Source: Lineus longissimus
Taxonomy: Eukaryota; Nemertea; Pilidiophora; Heteronemertea; Lineidae
Reading direction: 5' to 3'
Assembly (NCBI RefSeq): GCF_910592395.1
Contig: NC_088313.1
Coordinates: 20,102,437 to 20,166,436 of the forward strand
Length of the DNA: 64,000 bases
Position numbers and translations under genes: made by a program. Under the pieces are notes generated by a model. The model was not told where the DNA came from. It made no database searches and was given only the letters and a program-made list of their open reading frames with translations. Position 1 is the stretch's first letter. Each line of letters starts with the position of its first letter. Of this stretch, positions 12,562 through 24,385 are shown piece by piece.

Positions 12562-12790
12562 AATGTATGTAAAATGAGACACTAGACACTGAATCGGTCA
12601 GACAGGCGAGATCGATCTCGGGTCTCTGCGGTCCTGCTAAGGACCAGTATTCTGTCTCTCTGTCGCTTTCAGTTCAACAAGTGTCCGCTGATATCATGGT
12701 TGGCAATTAAATGCATCAGATAACTAGACAGTCAAGTTCGGTCAAGTCCTCGGAGTCCATTGCACTGCTATGGAGAACGTCATGAAGTGA

Positions 12791-14429
12791 AATGTAAAGC
12801 AATGAATTGCACTCATCGAGAGGGGAGAAGCTGTGAAAACACTCTTGTGGGCAATACTCCGCTGAGCTGGAATGTAGCAAATTGAATTTTCTGGATATTT
12901 GAACTTCGGGAGGTGGTATATCCAGCAGGGTTTGACGTGGTTGAGTTATACTGTTCCTGGCCGTTTCCTTGTAGCTTTGGGCCAAGATAACATGAGTTAT
13001 TACCAACAGTTGCAATGTTTTATATCACTGATCAGGAAGAAGGTACCCGAGGTAGAATGTTTGAATTCATAAATGAAGTTAATTTGTGAAGTCGCTAATA
13101 AGCCTATAAGGCAAATTTGAGTCATTGATTCAAGTCTGTCGAGTTTAAATCCGTGTTTGAGTCCCGGTAATATAAAAAATCAAGGGATCAAGCGTGATTA
13201 AAAACATTTTAAGATATATGGAAACTTCTCAGTGATAAATTTGAAGGAAAAGGGAGGGGTGAACATCTTCGAATCATCAAGTTTCTGATTCAAGTCCTAT
13301 TTCCTCTGTCGGTGCAAAAGAGACGACAGCCATACTCCCACGCCACTGCCCACGCAATAGACTTCTCGTCCTCAACCTATCAAAATTGAATCAAATTTCT
13401 AAGTGAATTTCCTAATATGATTGGGTAATACCAGTCGACACCAAGAGAAAGCAATCCTCCGGCTCTGTTTGAATGTCTCGGAGACTTAGAAAACATGCCA
13501 GTAACAAAATAACATGAATTGATCTTTATCATTAGGATTATCAATCATCTTTAGCTAATTAGCGTGTCATTGAGACGTATCTTGTAAGCTTTTTTGTAAC
13601 AGATTACTGGAATTAATTAACATAGTAACATCTGTTTGGTTTTGATATCGAGATGACTGCATAAATTTGAAACTTCGGTTTCTAGTTCAATTTGGGTTAG
13701 TATTTCTCATCATTGCGAGAGAGTGATGAGGTGGCTTTTTCAAGCATTATCGTACGAAAGGGTTTCTATCATACGTATAATATTCATTTCCGTTGGGGAG
13801 CAATTAAATATTCTTTATTGGTATTCTGTTGAAGTTAACATAAAAAACCCAGCCTAAATGTTATCAATAGACTAAATACTCATTATAGCTTTAAAACATG
13901 CATTACAACAGCAGCTAAATGTTCGTTGGCGTGAAAACATTCAATATATTGGATTATTGATTCTAAGAACTCTTTAAAAGACAGGGGATCGCTGTCGGGT
14001 GGCAACATATGACTCACCCTGGTAGTTTACCGATATCTTACAAATGCATACCATAATGCAATGCTGATGCACTATGATAACTTCTACCTGTGGTGCTCAA
14101 GGAGTGAATATCGGGTTCTCGTGGGGCGATTGATGGCGACATGGTCAATCTCTTTCGACTTTCCTGATGACTCCTGTCGCAGGTTGTAGAACGGCCTTCC
14201 AATCAGTGGTAATGATTGACACAGAATGAGCCACGAATGACCAATGAAATAATTTCACTTAACACTCCGCACATCATCACAAGTTTCATTATATCTTATT
14301 GCATTTGCGCCTTCAATGACACGTTAATAAAGTCAATTTGTGATCCTATCTTGCGGGGAGATCTGCTCAGTGAAAGTAATCACTGCTTCCAAATAGAGTA
14401 TTATAGAACCATATATCACTTTGGAATCA
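12791..14429. other. 1.6 kb with no gene recognised
   Basis: AT-rich sequence without repeats that I can detect. A tRNA box B-like TTTGAGTCCCGG near 13153 has no partner box A. Nothing else supported. Confidence 0.55.
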
Positions 14430-14880
14430 GCTACCAAATCCCATTTTGGCGGAGCTGAATCCCTTTCCGCACGGTTATGTGCGATTTCCTGTCGATATAC
14501 TTACGAGCCGGTATGTCGTGATTGAATACTCAACTGTTGCTTCCGTACGAAGGGATTTGCAAACGTGTTGACGCTGTATATCAGCAACCACAGTTTTGCA
14601 GCTGAAGCGTTGAAATCTTACACGCAAGACGAAGAGGTCTTTGCAATATTTGCTGTGGAGAATTCCTTCCTTCGTCACGGTAATGGGCGATTTCTTACCG
14701 ATGACGCGCAGAGATAGCGGGAGTTTTGTGAGTGAAGCGCTCAGCTGTTTCCTGTTGCCTTCCGTTGTAAGGGAGGGATCTGTCCCGGTGTCTGCTAACA
14801 TATTAACGGCAAGTTCAACATCCAGCGCAATAATAATCGTTAAAGCAACGAGTCAGGAGTTTCCTTTCAAACTTGATTAT
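14430..14880. repeat. diverged 206-bp tandem duplication
   Basis: CACGGTTATGTGCGATTTCC at 14470 is matched by CACGGTAATGGGCGATTTCT at 14676. Upstream, GGAGCTGAATCCCTTTCCG corresponds to GGAGAATTCCTTCCTTCG. Downstream, CTCAACTGTTGCTTCCGTACGAAGGGAT corresponds in parts to CTCAGCTGTTTCC and CTTCCGTTGTAAGGGAGGGAT. The period of 206 is not divisible by three, and the overlapping open frames on both strands (up to 108 codons) are not conserved between copies. The second copy runs into a short ATT repeat (about 14875-14891). Confidence 0.75.
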
Positions 14881-17800
14881 TATTATTATTAGGAATAACA
14901 GTGTCATCAATATCAGTACACCGAGATAATGTTTCAAAAATGGCATTGTCACGTGCATTCTAAAATGTTTTAAAAGACGTCTTTCGCTTATTTATTGAAG
15001 AAAAACAGGAAACACAGTAACTAAATCTTTATAATAGAGTGTCATCAATTTCGAGCTGATTGATAAAACGTCTACTGGAATGGAATTATGTTTTTAATAT
15101 ATCGCCTCCTTTGATATGTGCCGCTCTTATCTATAATCTTCAATATTTCTTCGTCAGAATCAAACCACTTTTCTTTAAACCCATTAAGAGCTTTTACAAA
15201 GAAGGTCAATAGGATGTGAACACAAAAACAACATGAGTAAAGCACTTAACTGTAACGAATTCTATATTGTCGAGGTGATTTCGTATCCTTTTGTTCTGTT
15301 TGTGACTGCCGAGTTTGAAAGCAATTATAAGTTGAAAATCGATGACTGTCTTGTTTCAAAGCCAAGTTTAAAGGTGACATTGGCCGAGTTTGAGAGCTTG
15401 TGAGCGATAACTATGGCGATGGCCTAGTTTAAAGCCATGAATTTTGCTTTGACATGTTTTGACGCATAGAACCAATTAGGAACAAGAAAAGAGCAATCAA
15501 TTTCGAATTCCAAAATCCACCCCCCCCCGAATGATTCAAGTTCCATCCGTTGCCACCAGTTACACGGAGTAAAATTCGGACTGGATTCGCCGTGAAACAA
15601 TTTCATTATAGTGTCTATGGTCCTCATCTCTACCGCCATGACAATGCCAAAGTTACGTTAACAACATTAATTGCTTTAATCCGATTGCATTGAAAGAAAT
15701 CGAAATCCTTGACATTTCAACATGGATGCTAATGCGATGCGCCCCGCGAACTTCTTGAGATAAATTACATTTTTTCCTGTCTAATAACTCTGGTTAATTT
15801 CATTACGAGAATAATTGCCTCATTTCGTTGAGGTCGGATCAGCATAAAAGAAAGTGAAGCATAATCGAGTTGAGATTATAGATGAACAGTTCTATTGGGG
15901 CAGAAGAAGAGTTCGTTGAACGTTAGCTTTTGTTAGAGTCACATCTCTATTTCATCGGGGAAATTAGTTTCTCGATTTCTGAATCACTACACAAAATACC
16001 TTAAACTTACCCAAAATAATTTTTTTCCCTTTCCGTAGTTGTTCATTAAAACTGATTGGAAGAAGACTGTATACTGATGAATCAGTGAGTGGGTAGTTGA
16101 GTCATGTCTCTACAGCTGACGTAACGAAACCATGGACTTGTTCTCAATGCCGTAACAGAAGCAATAACGGTCATGTAGCTTGTAAACTGAAACGCCATCG
16201 CCTTGTTAACGCCTGGTTATAACAGCAGTTCCGCGTATTAAACTCTTACAAAACTGATACATAACATCTTTATATACTCTTCGTATGAGGTTATTAGTTA
16301 AGTCAACCCTCCCTGGTGTCAACCGCTGTGGGGTACTTGATGTATAAACCAGGCAAGACCTTCCCACAAGAGTCAACTAAGGTTCTCTTTCAAGGTTCCA
16401 AACTCTTTCAAAAGTCAAGGGGAACGTTGTCCGAGATTCTGACCACGCTCTCTCTCCGGAGGACGGCGGAGTCATACTAAGCCGAGAGGCTGTTTTTTTC
16501 TTTGAGTTGTTTCATTCATTATTCGGCCCAGGCTGCCAACGCTCACACAATTAACGTTTCTTCCACCAAGTAGTCTTTCAATCAAAAACCAAATCCGGCA
16601 TTTGCATCACGCCGCCTACGTTTGACGTGGAGTGCTTACGATTCAGCCGACGCCTGGGAGAAAAGGCTTGGTTTACACTCCGGGGTGAAAGGATTGTTAT
16701 TTGTGTTTGATTCTGATTGCAAAGACGAACACATTTGTTACAGAAAGATGGGCCTTCCAACTTCAAAAGATATATTGCTATGTCAACGCAGATAGCCTGT
16801 AGATGCTGGCTATGAACGCTACCAAGGAAACTTCTCAATGTTCACATGTGTTCCCGTCATGTCGTTTTCCTTAATCAGATACATTCATCTTGCTAAAACA
16901 CGCTAAATATCATACATCTAACCAGTATCTAGCCCAATTGCGCAATCATCACAATAAAGCAGTTACGCTTCTTTGGGAAACGCAGTCACTGCCTTAATCT
17001 ACCTCCTGGATCAATTCACAGTAGGCCGCTGCCTTCAGCACACCATCGACAATGCCGCATTTCCTCGAAGAATCATATGTAACTGGCTCGGGTTTCTTTT
17101 ATCCGCACTGGAAGGAACTTTTCTTGCCATAACACAATGCGCATTGTCTGCAAGAAGACACTGAATGAAATGGCATAACGGTCCAGAAATAGACAACGTG
17201 CTTTCTCCGCAGGTCTCCTGTCAGATTCCTCTGAGCTTGGTACATGATCATGTCAGTATTGTGCTCAGCTTTATCGTGCAGTGGTAATTATAAGAATAGG
17301 TCATAACATAAGTATGATGCATAACCTGCACTCTGGTCCATTGAGGCCGCCATCTGTATGGTGTGACATCGAAAGCTATTCCATAGATGAAAAACAGACC
17401 TTAGGCAGGCGCAGTTCGGGCGGGAAAAGATCCCGGAAATGGCAAAAGTGAGATGTACTCGCGCAACAGGTTTTAGGGAACTCGAAACGATGATCGAAGG
17501 TACAAATCAATGCGTTCTCATAAGAACCCCTCCAAGATTTCTTTGAAAGACGACACATTAGTTCCCCATCACTCACAAGAAGAAACCTGGCACTTTCCAA
17601 CCGTAGGAATTCTTGTATGTTCTATGGTTTTGACGAGAAAATTGAATTCCAAAGCAATTTCATTTGGCCGCGAGGGACTTTGGTTCATAGCGTAGACGAC
17701 ATTGAAATTGTCCTGTGATTTCTGAGTCAATTTTGCATCCGTGTCCAAGATACCAGCCCGTTTGATTAGTTTTGAGAAATGTTATGTTGGTTTGTTAAAG

Positions 17801-17921
17801 CACTTTAATTTCTATGATTTCCACTAACGCAATGTCTGTCTCGGAGATTTTGGAGAAGTTTCGTTCGATTCGAAGATGATAAAAGATGTTGTCAATCATT
17901 TGGCAGATCTGTGTGCTTAAT
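14881..17921. other. 3 kb with no gene recognised
   Basis: A degenerate 15-base motif GCC-AGTTT-AA/GAG occurs four times in 130 bp (15308, 15361, 15383 and 15422). A C9 run lies at 15520-15528. Frames of up to 86 codons show no recognisable signature. Confidence 0.55.
15308..15436. repeat. four scattered copies of a 15-bp motif
   Basis: GCCGAGTTTGAAAGC (15308), GCCAAGTTTAAAGGT (15361), GCCGAGTTTGAGAGC (15383) and GCCTAGTTTAAAGCC (15422) share a core. Spacings are 53, 22 and 39 bp, so this is not a simple tandem repeat. It could be a decayed minisatellite with a roughly 20-bp base period, or a cluster of protein-binding sites. Confidence 0.45.
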
Positions 17922-18195
17922 GTCTGCACGTTTCAATCAGCGAGACAACCACTATAATGGACTGGCTCATTTGCGAAGCACATTGCACACTTAGCTACGA
18001 CTCATCTTACTTCGTAGACGTATTACAACCATCAGATAGACTATACCAAGGACTGTATCCTTTCCCAAGCAAGTTACACTCTTTCCTCATGCACCTTACT
18101 TTGTAGACGTTTCACACTATCGGTCAGACTACCAATAACTGCCTCATGTACTAAGCAGATCACACACTTCGCCCAAACATCTTACTTTGAAGACC
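17922..18195. repeat. diverged 88-bp minisatellite, about 3.5 units
   Basis: CATCTTACTTCGTAGACG (18003), CACCTTACTTTGTAGACG (18092) and CATCTTACTTTGAAGACC (18178) mark units 86-89 bp apart. Between them, blocks of the type CACACTATCGGTCAGACTAC and GCACATTGCACACTTAGC / GCAGATCACACACTTCGC recur in the same order. A partial unit opens the array at 17922 with CTGCACGTTTCAATCAGCGA. Copies differ at roughly a quarter of positions. Confidence 0.8.
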
Positions 18196-20679
18196 CTGGC
18201 TAACTTATAGTATGACCGTGGAAGTGAATGTAGGTAAGCGATCTGACCAGTTAAATTCAATTAGTGCTTCACTCTACATATCGATCTCGTTTGAATGGAC
18301 CAGTAATTGACTGCTTTTCAATGAGTGACATGTGCTGCAATATCACGTCAGTCATGATCGCTCATGGAATATATTAATACGCCAGGTGATTAGGTTGAGC
18401 TGAGATGACGTTTGTGTGTACGTACATGGTATTTGCAGCATATACACAACCGTAACATAACATCATACCACTATGTTTGGAATGCATTGATCAAAACACT
18501 GAACTTAACCCATTTCGGGCAATTTTCCTGCAAACTGTCTAGACTGTTAATAACAAAAGTAAGGTTTTGTTATCTGAACTAGCTGTTTAGCAGAAAAAAA
18601 AATCTTGAAGGTTTCACCACCAATGATAAAAAAATGTGGAATATGTAGATAAACTAATGACAAAATCTCTTAAACTTATAATTGAAATATACACAAGTTC
18701 GTGACAAAAAAACTTGCAACAGTTCCACCTTAAACGCTCATTATCAGCACTTTACCGAAAACGAGATATCTGCACCGACTGTTAGTAGTTCCCCAGCAGC
18801 GTTATTCCCTTAAAGCTCCTACATCACCACACCGCTCGTGATTGTTGCTCAAACCCGAAGTCACTACCCGCATTAGAAGATACCACACTCAATGTGCCAC
18901 TGATATTTAACAAATTTGACTTTTTCCTTTACCCAATCTCTCGTGAAATAGGCTACCAAATTGCTTTCTTTACAAAACCGGCGACAATTTGTGTAGTTTA
19001 AGCAAATTGTATTGCTTGTGTTCACCGGAAATAACATGTCTCAACAATGTTGAGTGAGAAACGGATAAAGCATTTCGAGGGAAAGTTAATGTGATATCAC
19101 AATTCACACCAACATTACCAGATTACTTTGCAATGTTCTGTCGATGTGCAATAATCTCATTTAGCTCGTCCAAGGGCAAACATTCCTATGCTAGCCACAC
19201 AATATATGCAGACATATTACTCCCTATGGGTGAGATAAATTGTCAATTTGCAACTTTGGGAAGCAAGAAGTGCTGGCGTTTGCAGAGTCATAATCTTCAA
19301 TATTTATATAGTCATTGGTACATTCATTTGTTTCTTGCTTCATATTGATCGAGTGAGTCTTTATTGGTCCCGGCTTGGAAGAGTAATAATCTCATAAACA
19401 TGTATTGGTTTTAAAATGTGACACGACCTTCAACTTTAACACCAGGTCATGATTTTCCCCTTAAACAACGTGAATTTGAGACAGGTTTTATGCACAGACA
19501 CGCATAATTTCCAAAACCCATCAACCTAATTAGAGAACGCCGACAGATTGCTGAGTGCAATCATTTGGTTTGGAAAAATGAGCTTAAATGCACCGACTTC
19601 GACGGTTAGGCGAAGTGTGTCATAGACAGACACTCCTTCAAGTTGGAAAACCTAATTAGTGGTTGAAAATCTTCATCAGTGCTCAAAGTTGCTTCACGGG
19701 GAGTCAAATAGCAGTCTGGGTAATGCAGCTAACGTTACTAAGGGTACGTCAGGTCATTTTCGGGACGATGGTGTGTATCTTAGAGTCCTTGCCTTCCTCG
19801 ACGATACGTTCAGTCTAACGGTAGTTTCTAAGCGCCTGAAGCTTACCGTAAGTGGAATGACTCCGACAACAGCTGTGACCCACGGCTTGATGGAGGCATT
19901 GCGCTACGAAGACAATCATATAGCTTGAGAAAGTCATATGTTGACCACTACGTCCACCCAAAGAACGTTATACAAGGTACTTTGTCATGTTGACCTTGGC
20001 TGTAGCATCCAAATACGAAAGTCTGGTTTCGGAACTAATCTGTGTCTTGTTAAAACAGTTATAACCTCAGTGATAATGTTAAAATGGTTAAACATTTAGA
20101 TTGGGTAATAGCTAACGTTTAGCCTGTCCGTTGGCTACCACGTTCTTGTTTGTTTTGACATGGACATGATAAACCAATTCATTCAAAGTCTGTAAGCATC
20201 AACATCTACATTTCTACACATTTCAACCATCGTTTCCATAATCAGCAACAGGTTGTTGAAAAGTAGTTGGGCCTTCTGCTGCTTTCTACCTAGAGCTGTG
20301 AAGTGCACATGCTGAAGGAAGATGGACCCAATGAACCATGTTTATGATAGATAATATGGTATGCATATGGCAGCTCTCAATGAGTTGCATTACATGCGGG
20401 AGATTTTTATGGAAAGATCTAATCAGCAAGGCTTTGAGAATTCCTGGTGGGAGACCATGCACTGAAACTCTGGCAGTGAGCAGTTGAGCTACATAGAGAA
20501 TAAGGCTGCTGTCTGCAATGCCAATGGAGACACTGGTCGGGTAGACCATTCTAACCGGACACGAGCTCTTCCAGAGCATTACACCGGGGCAACACGCAGA
20601 CAACTGCCTCCTCAGAATCAGCGTCCTCGATAAGGGCACTCTCAGCATTGATGTCCTTTCCTACTAGTTATTCGCTAGA
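18196..20679. other. 2.5 kb with no gene recognised
   Basis: Minus-strand sequence around 20530-20650 contains a 120-codon frame (20286-20648). In another frame a short acidic stretch (AESALIEDADSEEAVV) ends near a possible GT splice donor. Neither is convincing. No repeats are apparent. Confidence 0.5.
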
Positions 20680-21860
20680 CGACGGCAATTCATCTCATTC
20701 TTGTGTTAGCTAATTAGCAGTGACAGGCTGATGGTGGATCGGGCATGATAGCTGGTTGACTGTCCCGATAATGTGGTCATTGATTGGGGTTGGAGAGGGG
20801 GTTATTGTGAAGGACTCGCGTCTTTACCATTTGTCAAACAAACGAGCCTGTTGGCATCAAACCTGGGTTTTCCTCTTGTGTCACATTACTTCCACTGGCA
20901 TGACTTCAATAAGGAACATCCACTGGTACTGGACTCCAGTATGAATTTGTGGCCTCCGCTGCTTTTATTGCAAGAACGAATGCACGTTGTGCAGTCGCTT
21001 TACAACATGGAGTTTAATACTGGTAGGGGAAGATGTTGAGTATCATGTCTGCTTGGAAAATGACAACTTGCTGAGAGCTTTCAAAGGAAGAGACTCTCGC
21101 TCCCTTAATCCTAGCCTCGATTGAACACTGTTGACTGGCGACGTTAGTAGCCAGCCAATTCCACACGTTCCTTCTTCACAAAGTCACTAGTGATAGCTAC
21201 ACTCTGATATTCATCTCTTCGTTGTTGCCTTGATGAATGTCTGGGGGTCGGCAATAGCTTTCCTGGCACCTAATTATTGTTGACAGGATGATAGTGTACT
21301 TGACATAATAGCCAGACAAGTGGTCAGATAATGCGGTTATTTACTGGAGGGCGTCTGGGATGGACATATATTTCCCAAGATACGTATCGGTTGAAGAAGA
21401 TATGATTTCCTTTCCATTATATTCGATCTTTTTGCCTGTCAAATGATAGCTGGTCATTTTCGTCTGATAATAGCCAAACGTACATAATAGAGATGGTGTA
21501 ATCGGCAACCACGTTTCCAAATACCACACGGGATATCACTCGCCGTGACCTGAGCCAGAAGATACCTTAAAGAAACAACCACTTAGATTATGCTTTTTTG
21601 CTTGAACGGACCTTCTGTATGACGAACCACTTTGGTGACGATGTTGATAGTTTGGCACTTTTTTATTCAACAGAACCAGATTGATAGGTTGCCAAATCAT
21701 CAGTAGTGTCGAATTATCTATGACAGGCTGATGACAGCTAATTCGAAATGATAGGTGGTCAATTGATCTTACAACTGAGCTATCGACTTGGCCGCAATAT
21801 TATGCCAGATAAGTTTTGACAACATGTCCATCCAATATGACGTGTTGTTTGACGGAAGAA
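20680..21860. repeat. three copies of a diverged repeat family
   Basis: GCTAATTAGCAGTGACAGGCTGATGG (in parts, 20709-20734), CTAATTATTGTTGACAGGATGATAG (about 21270-21294) and GAATTATCTATGACAGGCTGATGAC (about 21710-21734) align. So do the following CATGATAGCTGG, CATAATAGCCAG and ATGATAGGTGG blocks, and then a GATAATGTGGTCATT-like block. Spacings are 560 and 440 bp. The third copy, read on the minus strand, begins with a tRNA-like box A (TAGCTCAGTTGT, 21782 down to 21771) and a weak box B core (ATTTCGAATT, 21749-21740) 33 bases on. The family could therefore be SINE-derived rather than a simple tandem duplication. Confidence 0.6.
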
Positions 21861-24179
21861 CAGGAGAAGATTAGCCATATGCGGTTCCCATCGCCACATG
21901 ATAATGCGATAACAAGGCAACTTCACACGAAGAAGGTGGTCCAGATTAGCAACTGTTGGTCCTTACTGACTCGTACTGCTCCATGCCAAGACAATAACCT
22001 TATCTCCACCATTACACACTGCCGCCTCTCCAAGAAGACATCCTCGCGCTCAGCGTCTCAATAATTGCAATAAGATACCTCGCACAATAACAATAGCTTC
22101 AGGGTATTATCCCGTCGTCGACTTTATTCGCTTGTTACAGATTTATCAGTTCTGGTCACCCAGGGCCACGGATCTGATAGGATACCATCGAGGGTTATTA
22201 ATTCCTTGAGATTAACGCATAAATCAGTCAGTAACGGGGAATGTGCGGTAAGCCAGATACTCTCGGACTGGATTCAATGACGCTGAGGTGGTATTTGACT
22301 ACCAAGACATTCACATCCAAACTGGCAATACGGTGTAACTCCAGCATGTGCAAAGTCAATACAACGACTCACGTTGGTTGGATCTATTGGTTGAGATCGA
22401 TTCAATTTCCAATTTATTTTTCTATTACATCCCGTGAACTTTGGCAACGGGCGAATCAATTCAGAAACAAAAAAGGTTGCCCAACTTCGGTGGCTGGTTA
22501 TCGTGACTGCATAAATCAGTCTCTAACGGAGACTGACTTTTACAGTCAATGTTTGGTGATAGAGACGATATCATTGCAAAGAGTAAAAAGCACCGTTTTC
22601 TGTAGCCATTATTTGCCGTGTAGCAAAAAGTACTGGTACGATCGGAAGTCCCAGATTCCTACTATGGGAAAGTGGTAATAATTTGCTGGTTTCGGCCTCG
22701 GAATATGAAGGACTACATGTACAATGTTATTAAAGAGGCAAAAAAGATCAATCGGAAGAAAACCTGATTAGATATAGGACAAAATCTCATTGTTTTTCGT
22801 CTCAATAGCTTTTCCAGTTTAACTAATGGAACGTGATTTTGCTAAAGCTAACAACATTGCTTATTCAGGCTTAAGTTAGAATAATGCATTTAATGGAACA
22901 GAGTAATTAAAAAGGTTGCCAGCTACCTGGAGGAGACAGCGGCAATCGATAGAGTGTGCCGGGTGGGTTGAAGCGGAAGAATCATGTTTTGTTCATAAAA
23001 AGGCTTACGTTTTAGTACCGTGCAAAGCTATATCTAAAGAAGAAAAGGCTGAGATTCGCTTCTTAGCAGATTTATCTTGGTCGTGATGACTTGAATATCA
23101 TGGTCATTTACCTTCTAGTCATGTGAAACACAAACGTGAGTAGATGTGATATAGTTAACCGAAAAGCTATCGATATCCCTTGAAAATATCTTTTACCCGA
23201 TGACTATGTCTACGATTTGGCGGAGCCAGCGCAAGAGAACGTCGAATGATTGTTTCTTTGCAAAACCTTCAATATATCACGAAGCATATCGAATAACTCT
23301 GACCACATAACGATCTCTCTCGTTATCATACCTTGAATATGTCGACATCTGATACTGTTTAACTGCTGTCAGTTATCTAAAAGCTATAACTGGATTGTCA
23401 AATGTCTGATCGATTTCCTATAGACTGGTAGGGAAACTAGGTCCCGCGGCCATGTCATCGGACCCACGTCGTCTGGCTGATTGTAGTTAGCTCCGGGGTT
23501 AAGTTACCTCGGCCGAATAGATGCCTCCGAGCTTCTAAATGCCGCCGATCGAGGCCCGGCCTGTCTGCAAGTTTAATGACCCCCGGTCATCGGACGTATA
23601 TTGGGATTAACTTGCCTCATCTGTGGTCATTCCCCTGAGGGAAGGGAAGAAAGTTCTTGATCTCGAGGATGTCGAAGCTCAGTCCTTCCTTATACATTTT
23701 GGATGATTCCCAAAAACCGCAATCCTTTGTTTATAACTGCCAGAGTCAGTGCACTTTAATATGATGTGAGAATATATGCACAAAATTGATTCTAATTACA
23801 ATAGTCCATGTGCTATTAAATATCTTCAGAGCTTTAAGTGTCGGGATGGAGGGTATTTTAGTTCAGGAGTTCCCGGCTTTACTAATACCCCACATTTCCG
23901 TCACCAACATCAAAAGGCGACCTTCCAAAGGAAGTGACAAGAGCCCGACTACCTGCTGATGAATAATTCTTTTTCCGAGTGTTATGATTTTCGCATCCAT
24001 CAACTCCTAACTATGCCAAGAAATTATAGGCTTCGCGTTAATGGACCATTTTCCTCGCGATTGACTACCAGCGGTAATGACCCGTGCTGGTCCTCAGGAG
24101 AGTGATTGGTCTGCTGCGGGATTATGGGCAGGTTATTGGGTGTACCTTAAGGTAGCACCCTGTGCAATCAATGGGTTGG
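21861..24179. other. 2.3 kb with no gene recognised
   Basis: GCATAAATCAGTC followed by TAACGG occurs at 22218 and again at 22509, 291 bp apart, perhaps a vestige of another duplication. The second copy forms a hairpin, TCAGTCTC with GAGACTGA (22516-22536). A GC-rich patch at 23440-23660 repeats the word TCATCGGAC (23455 and 23587), which also occurs at 4092. The 145-codon frame at 22241-22678 is within chance expectation. Confidence 0.5.
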
Positions 24180-24385
24180 CCTATCCTTGAACAATATCAC
24201 ACGGGAAACATAATCACACGGTTCCTTTCAAACAAAGCTTGGTCTATATGGTTTTGGGACCTTCTCAAACTTTGTGGGTGGACCTATCCTTGTAAATATC
24301 AACAGGCAGGGAAGAAAACATGACTACCTTGGGACGTATCCTTCCGAAGAAGCTTAGCTGACTATGACCACATGGGGAATCACTG
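24180..24385. repeat. diverged 103-bp tandem duplication
   Basis: CCTATCCTTGAACAATATCA (24180) is matched by CCTATCCTTGTAAATATCAA (24283). Further matches follow in order (GAAACATAATCAC with AAACATGACTAC, AAAGCTTGGTCTATATG with GAAGCTTAGCTGACTATG). A third GACCTTGGACTCC near 24431 may be the remnant of another copy. Confidence 0.55.

Larger units (their letters stand above)
11570..12790. repeat. ancient tandem array, one partial and three further units
   Basis: Anchor words recur in order. GTCAAATTGG or GTCAAACTGA occurs at 11669, 12050 and 12323. CATTTCATT, TTATTCCATTGACGG and CATTCCATTGACGG follow. Then comes TCAAATATC-CGATCA-ATTACT, a GTAAAATGAGA-type block and GTTCAACAAGTG-CCG-TGATAT. 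A GTCCTCGGAGTTGGCA-type block ends the unit. A partial unit precedes the first (11570-11668). Unit 2 lacks about 105 bp that units 1 and 3 share, and unit 3 has gained a 119-bp inverted-repeat element. Identity between units is perhaps two thirds, so the duplications are old. No reading frame is conserved across units. Confidence 0.85.

Noticed and set aside
20756-21039. 88-codon plus frame and a second frame (FVASAAFIARTNARCAVALQ) with nearby AG and GT
   Set aside because: Two frames are competing over the same bases, each short, with weak splice sites, and located inside a repeat family.
22241-22678. 145-codon plus-strand frame
   Set aside because: Low-complexity of support: no motif, no splice sites, and a length within chance expectation.
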